Source: an uncultured Woeseiaceae bacterium (GTDB lineage Bacteria; Pseudomonadota; Gammaproteobacteria; Steroidobacterales; Woeseiaceae). Taken from it: a stretch of 64,000 nucleotides of DNA. The notes below the pieces were generated by a model that did not search any database, had not been told where the DNA came from, and saw only the letters and a program-made list of their open reading frames with translations. The first letter of the stretch is position 1. The number at the start of each line of letters is the position of its first letter. The stretch spans positions 1 to 64,000 of the forward strand of contig CABYDR010000002.1 in the NCBI GenBank assembly GCA_902517795.1. Reading direction: 5' to 3'. The translations under genes and the position numbers were made by a program. Positions 62,019 through 64,000 of this stretch are shown piece after piece.

Positions 62019-62837
62019 ATGCGATATATATATTTTCTCTCAGATCAAACTGGCGTTACTGCTGAAACATTAGGTCACAGCCTGATCACGCAATTTGATT
62101 ATCATGATTTTCAACAAGTGACTTTGCCATTTATAGACAGTGAAGACAAGGCAAAAGAAGCTGTTTTAAGAATAAATTCTGAAAACCAGAATTCTGAATA
62201 CAAGCCAATCATATTTTCAACACTTGTAAAAGAAGATCTCCGCCTGATAGTAAGAGAAATTGATGGCTTAATATTAGATATATTCGACGTCTTTATTGGG
62301 CCCCTCGAAAAAGAACTCAATCAGAAGTCAGTCAGAAAAACTGGCCTCGCTCATGGTATGAGTGACACAAAAAATTATATGAAAAGGATTGAAGCAACAA
62401 ATTTTGCGCTATCAAATGATGATGGTGGTGTTATAAAGCATTACGATATGGCTGATATTATTCTCACTGGTGTATCAAGATCTGGAAAAACACCAACATG
62501 CTTATATCTAGCTATGCAGTATGGGATATATGCTGCAAATTTCCCCTTAACTGAATATGATCTTGAAGATGTTGTAATCCCAAAATCATTAGAGAGTTTT
62601 AAAGGAAAATTATTTGGTCTGACAATTGCGCCTGAGAGGCTAAGGCAAATTAGAAAAGAGAGACGCTCCTTAGGCAGTTATTCTTCAACAAAGCAAATAA
62701 GTTACGAAGTGAGACAAGCTGAGAGAATATTTAAAAAAAATAATATCAAATTTATAGATACGACAGAATTGTCGATTGAGGAGATTTCAGGAAAGATTCT
62801 TGAGGAAACCGGTATCGAGAGAAGATTCAGACAATGA
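62019..62837 (+). CDS. ppsR: PEP synthase regulatory protein PpsR (kinase/pyrophosphorylase, DUF299)
   Basis: Phosphorylates PpsA with ADP to shut it off and removes the phosphate with Pi. 272 aa from the ATG at 62019 (TTG at 62007 is also in frame). Start RYIYFLSDQTGVTAETLGHSL; P-loop-like GVSRSGKTPTCLYLAMQYG; later YSSTKQISYEVRQAERIF and IEEISGKILEETG. Paired divergently with ppsA (66 bp between starts). ATGA overlap with the DUF1249 gene. Confidence 0.95.
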   Translation: MRYIYFLSDQTGVTAETLGHSLITQFDYHDFQQVTLPFIDSEDKAKEAVLRINSENQNSEYKPIIFSTLVKEDLRLIVREIDGLILDIFDVFIGPLEKELNQKSVRKTGLAHGMSDTKNYMKRIEATNFALSNDDGGVIKHYDMADIILTGVSRSGKTPTCLYLAMQYGIYAANFPLTEYDLEDVVIPKSLESFKGKLFGLTIAPERLRQIRKERRSLGSYSSTKQISYEVRQAERIFKKNNIKFIDTTELSIEEISGKILEETGIERRFRQ

Positions 62838-63280
62838 TTCTTGATCATGAAATTGTTCCTCAATCTATCGCTGAGCCTAATTCTTTTGTTGGATTAATGA
62901 CGTTGTATGAAAGTAATTATATAAAACTAAAATACCTCTTTCCTAAAATTAGGCAATACGATGCCGATAGGTCAATTAAGTCATCCTTCGGCAATGAAAT
63001 TCATCTAGGTATAAATAAAAAAACAAAATACACAATGATTATCACTATGACTTATTCTTTTGAGGAAAGCGAAATCATTGAATATGAGCCAAATCTGACA
63101 ATAAAAATTTATTTTGATTCTCGTTCAGCTGAAGTCATTAGTATTGGCAAATTAAGCAATAAAAATAAATTAAGAGACATTACTTATCAAAATAAAAACA
63201 TAATAAATCAGTTATGGAGAAGAAATATCATACTGAATAAGTGGCTAGATTATATAATTGATTGTGACTATTCAGTTTAG
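62834..63280 (+). CDS. DUF1249-family protein (YqiB-like)
   Basis: 148 aa. FVGLMTLYESNYIKLKYLFP and LTIKIYFDSRSAEVISIGK with the end QLWRRNIILNKWLDYIIDCDYS match the DUF1249/YqiB pattern. In E. coli yqiB is near nudF and cpdA; here it is instead coupled to ppsR (4-nt overlap). Function not known. Confidence 0.85.
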   Translation: MILDHEIVPQSIAEPNSFVGLMTLYESNYIKLKYLFPKIRQYDADRSIKSSFGNEIHLGINKKTKYTMIITMTYSFEESEIIEYEPNLTIKIYFDSRSAEVISIGKLSNKNKLRDITYQNKNIINQLWRRNIILNKWLDYIIDCDYSV

Positions 63281-63286
63281 GTATAT

Positions 63287-64000
63287 TTATTCAACTCTTT
63301 TGGCCATTTGATTTGATTTACTGTCTGAATTATTCAATTTAACAAGATCGGTGGCGATGGCGGCAGTTTCATTAAGGTTGATATCGCGGTTCTCATTTTC
63401 CTCCTCAGCTACATCATTGTTATCTGCTTTAATTCTTATTTTATCGATTGCCTCTTTTCTTTCTTCTCTTACTTCTCTCTCAGACATTCGTTTATTTAAG
63501 TTCAATGACACAGTAGTTTGTTTTCTATATCGGGATGATTCTTCTATATCTCTCAGAAGAAATATTAGTTCTGGATCTGTTTTTCTTCGCTCTGTGTGAA
63601 GTTCTTTTAGCTGATTAATTGAATCTTCCATCGGTTGATTTTTCTTATATCTCGAGGGCTTTATCTTGTCCCATGGAAGCGCTGTGTCTCTGGAACTTTC
63701 TCCGGTATTGTCAATATCAATATATGATGGTAATTCAATGTCTGGTATTACCCCTCGATTCTGTGTGCTCTCACCAGTTACTCGGTAGTATTTACCTATA
63801 GTTAAAGTTAATTGCCCTAATTCATCTTGATTTCTTCTTACATACTGATCTAGGGCGTACAGATTTTGAACCGTGCCTTTCCCATAGGTTTGTTGACCAA
63901 CAACTACACCTCTTTCATAGTCTTGAATAGCGGCAGCGAAAATTTCGGAAGCTGAAGCACTGTAGCGATTTACAAGCACTATCAAAGGTCCGTTGTAAGC
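63287..64000 (-). CDS. prc: Tail-specific protease Prc (C-terminal part, runs off the window)
   Basis: Partial S41 protease; the N-terminal part is beyond 64000. The visible part includes LIVLVNRYSASASEIFA with the catalytic Ser, QTYGKGTVQNLYALD with the catalytic Lys, and YRVTGESTQNRGVIPDI. The C-terminal DUF3340-like extension (from about SRDTALPWDKIKPSRY) is also present, as in E. coli Prc. Cleaves periplasmic proteins from their C termini (FtsI, MepS). Confidence 0.92.
   Translation of the reverse strand, partial: AYNGPLIVLVNRYSASASEIFAAAIQDYERGVVVGQQTYGKGTVQNLYALDQYVRRNQDELGQLTLTIGKYYRVTGESTQNRGVIPDIELPSYIDIDNTGESSRDTALPWDKIKPSRYKKNQPMEDSINQLKELHTERRKTDPELIFLLRDIEESSRYRKQTTVSLNLNKRMSEREVREERKEAIDKIRIKADNNDVAEEENENRDINLNETAAIATDLVKLNNSDSKSNQMAKRVE

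Noticed and set aside
1-64000. CRISPR array, IS element, rRNA operon or prophage structural module
   Set aside because: No regular spacer-repeat pattern, transposase, rRNA sequence or capsid/tail gene was seen.

Overview
The window is dense, AT-rich (by eye well under 40% GC) bacterial chromosome with short spacers and several TTG starts. Gene content and order point to a gammaproteobacterium: rimM-trmD-rplS, 4.5S RNA followed by dnaX-ybaB-recR, divergent ppsA/ppsR with a DUF1249 gene, orn, rsgA, bepA, bcp and ibpA. Two different TRAP transporters, many secreted hydrolases and lipoproteins and the low GC suggest a marine, streamlined heterotroph. I do not assign a genus.

Layout. 1-1.7 kb: RNA modification and ribosome genes. 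1.7-7.2 kb: a four-part TRAP transporter (TatT lipoprotein, DctP, DctQ, DctM) and SppA. 7.2-13.9 kb (minus): an Rrf2 regulator, sufBCDS-U-T and sixA, with an 11-bp-arm palindrome over the regulator's promoter. 14-17.5 kb: class I aldolase, BepA, Bcp and a very small BamC-like lipoprotein. 17.5-22.87 kb: tRNA-Ser(GGA) carrying a 5.28-kb integrative element, described below. 22.9-26.6 kb: a GC-rich GH29 fucosidase, a proline-iminopeptidase-like hydrolase, a MAPEG protein and a small membrane protein. 26.7-31.4 kb: proC facing putA, plus psiE. 31.5-42.5 kb: small secreted and membrane proteins, YedK, an oxidase-MFS-lipoprotein hydrolase run, a Bax-inhibitor-1 protein and IbpA. 42.6-45.5 kb: a kexin-like S8 protease with a secreted partner gene. 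45.6-51.7 kb: a TAXI-TRAP transporter with a DHOD-like enzyme, cupin, HpaI aldolase and DUF6282 hydrolase, probably one catabolic operon. 51.7-64 kb: amino-acid permease, methionine-type aminotransferase, 4.5S RNA, dnaX-ybaB-recR-hinT, rsgA, orn, ppsA/ppsR and the C-terminal part of prc.

The most unusual region is the element at 17574-22870. It is bounded by a 17-bp direct repeat of the tRNA-Ser 3' end. It has an intact tyrosine integrase, and near both ends the same 19-bp sequence made of 11-bp-phased TGTAGTAC units. It carries no phage structural genes, but has a 417-aa protein with an N-terminal winged-helix-like region and what look like motifs A, B and C of a compact family A / T7-type polymerase palm. 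It also has a small operon (zinc ribbon, two-TM coiled coil, 36-aa basic peptide), a lipoprotein, and one of three copies in this window of an unnamed membrane-protein family. Its size and content resemble a phage-satellite or plasmid-like integrative element with its own miniature replicase; this is inference from motifs. No stretch longer than about 300 bases lacks a gene; the longest gaps (17591-17820, 20627-20878, 21194-21423) are inside the element. I saw no CRISPR array, IS element or rRNA.
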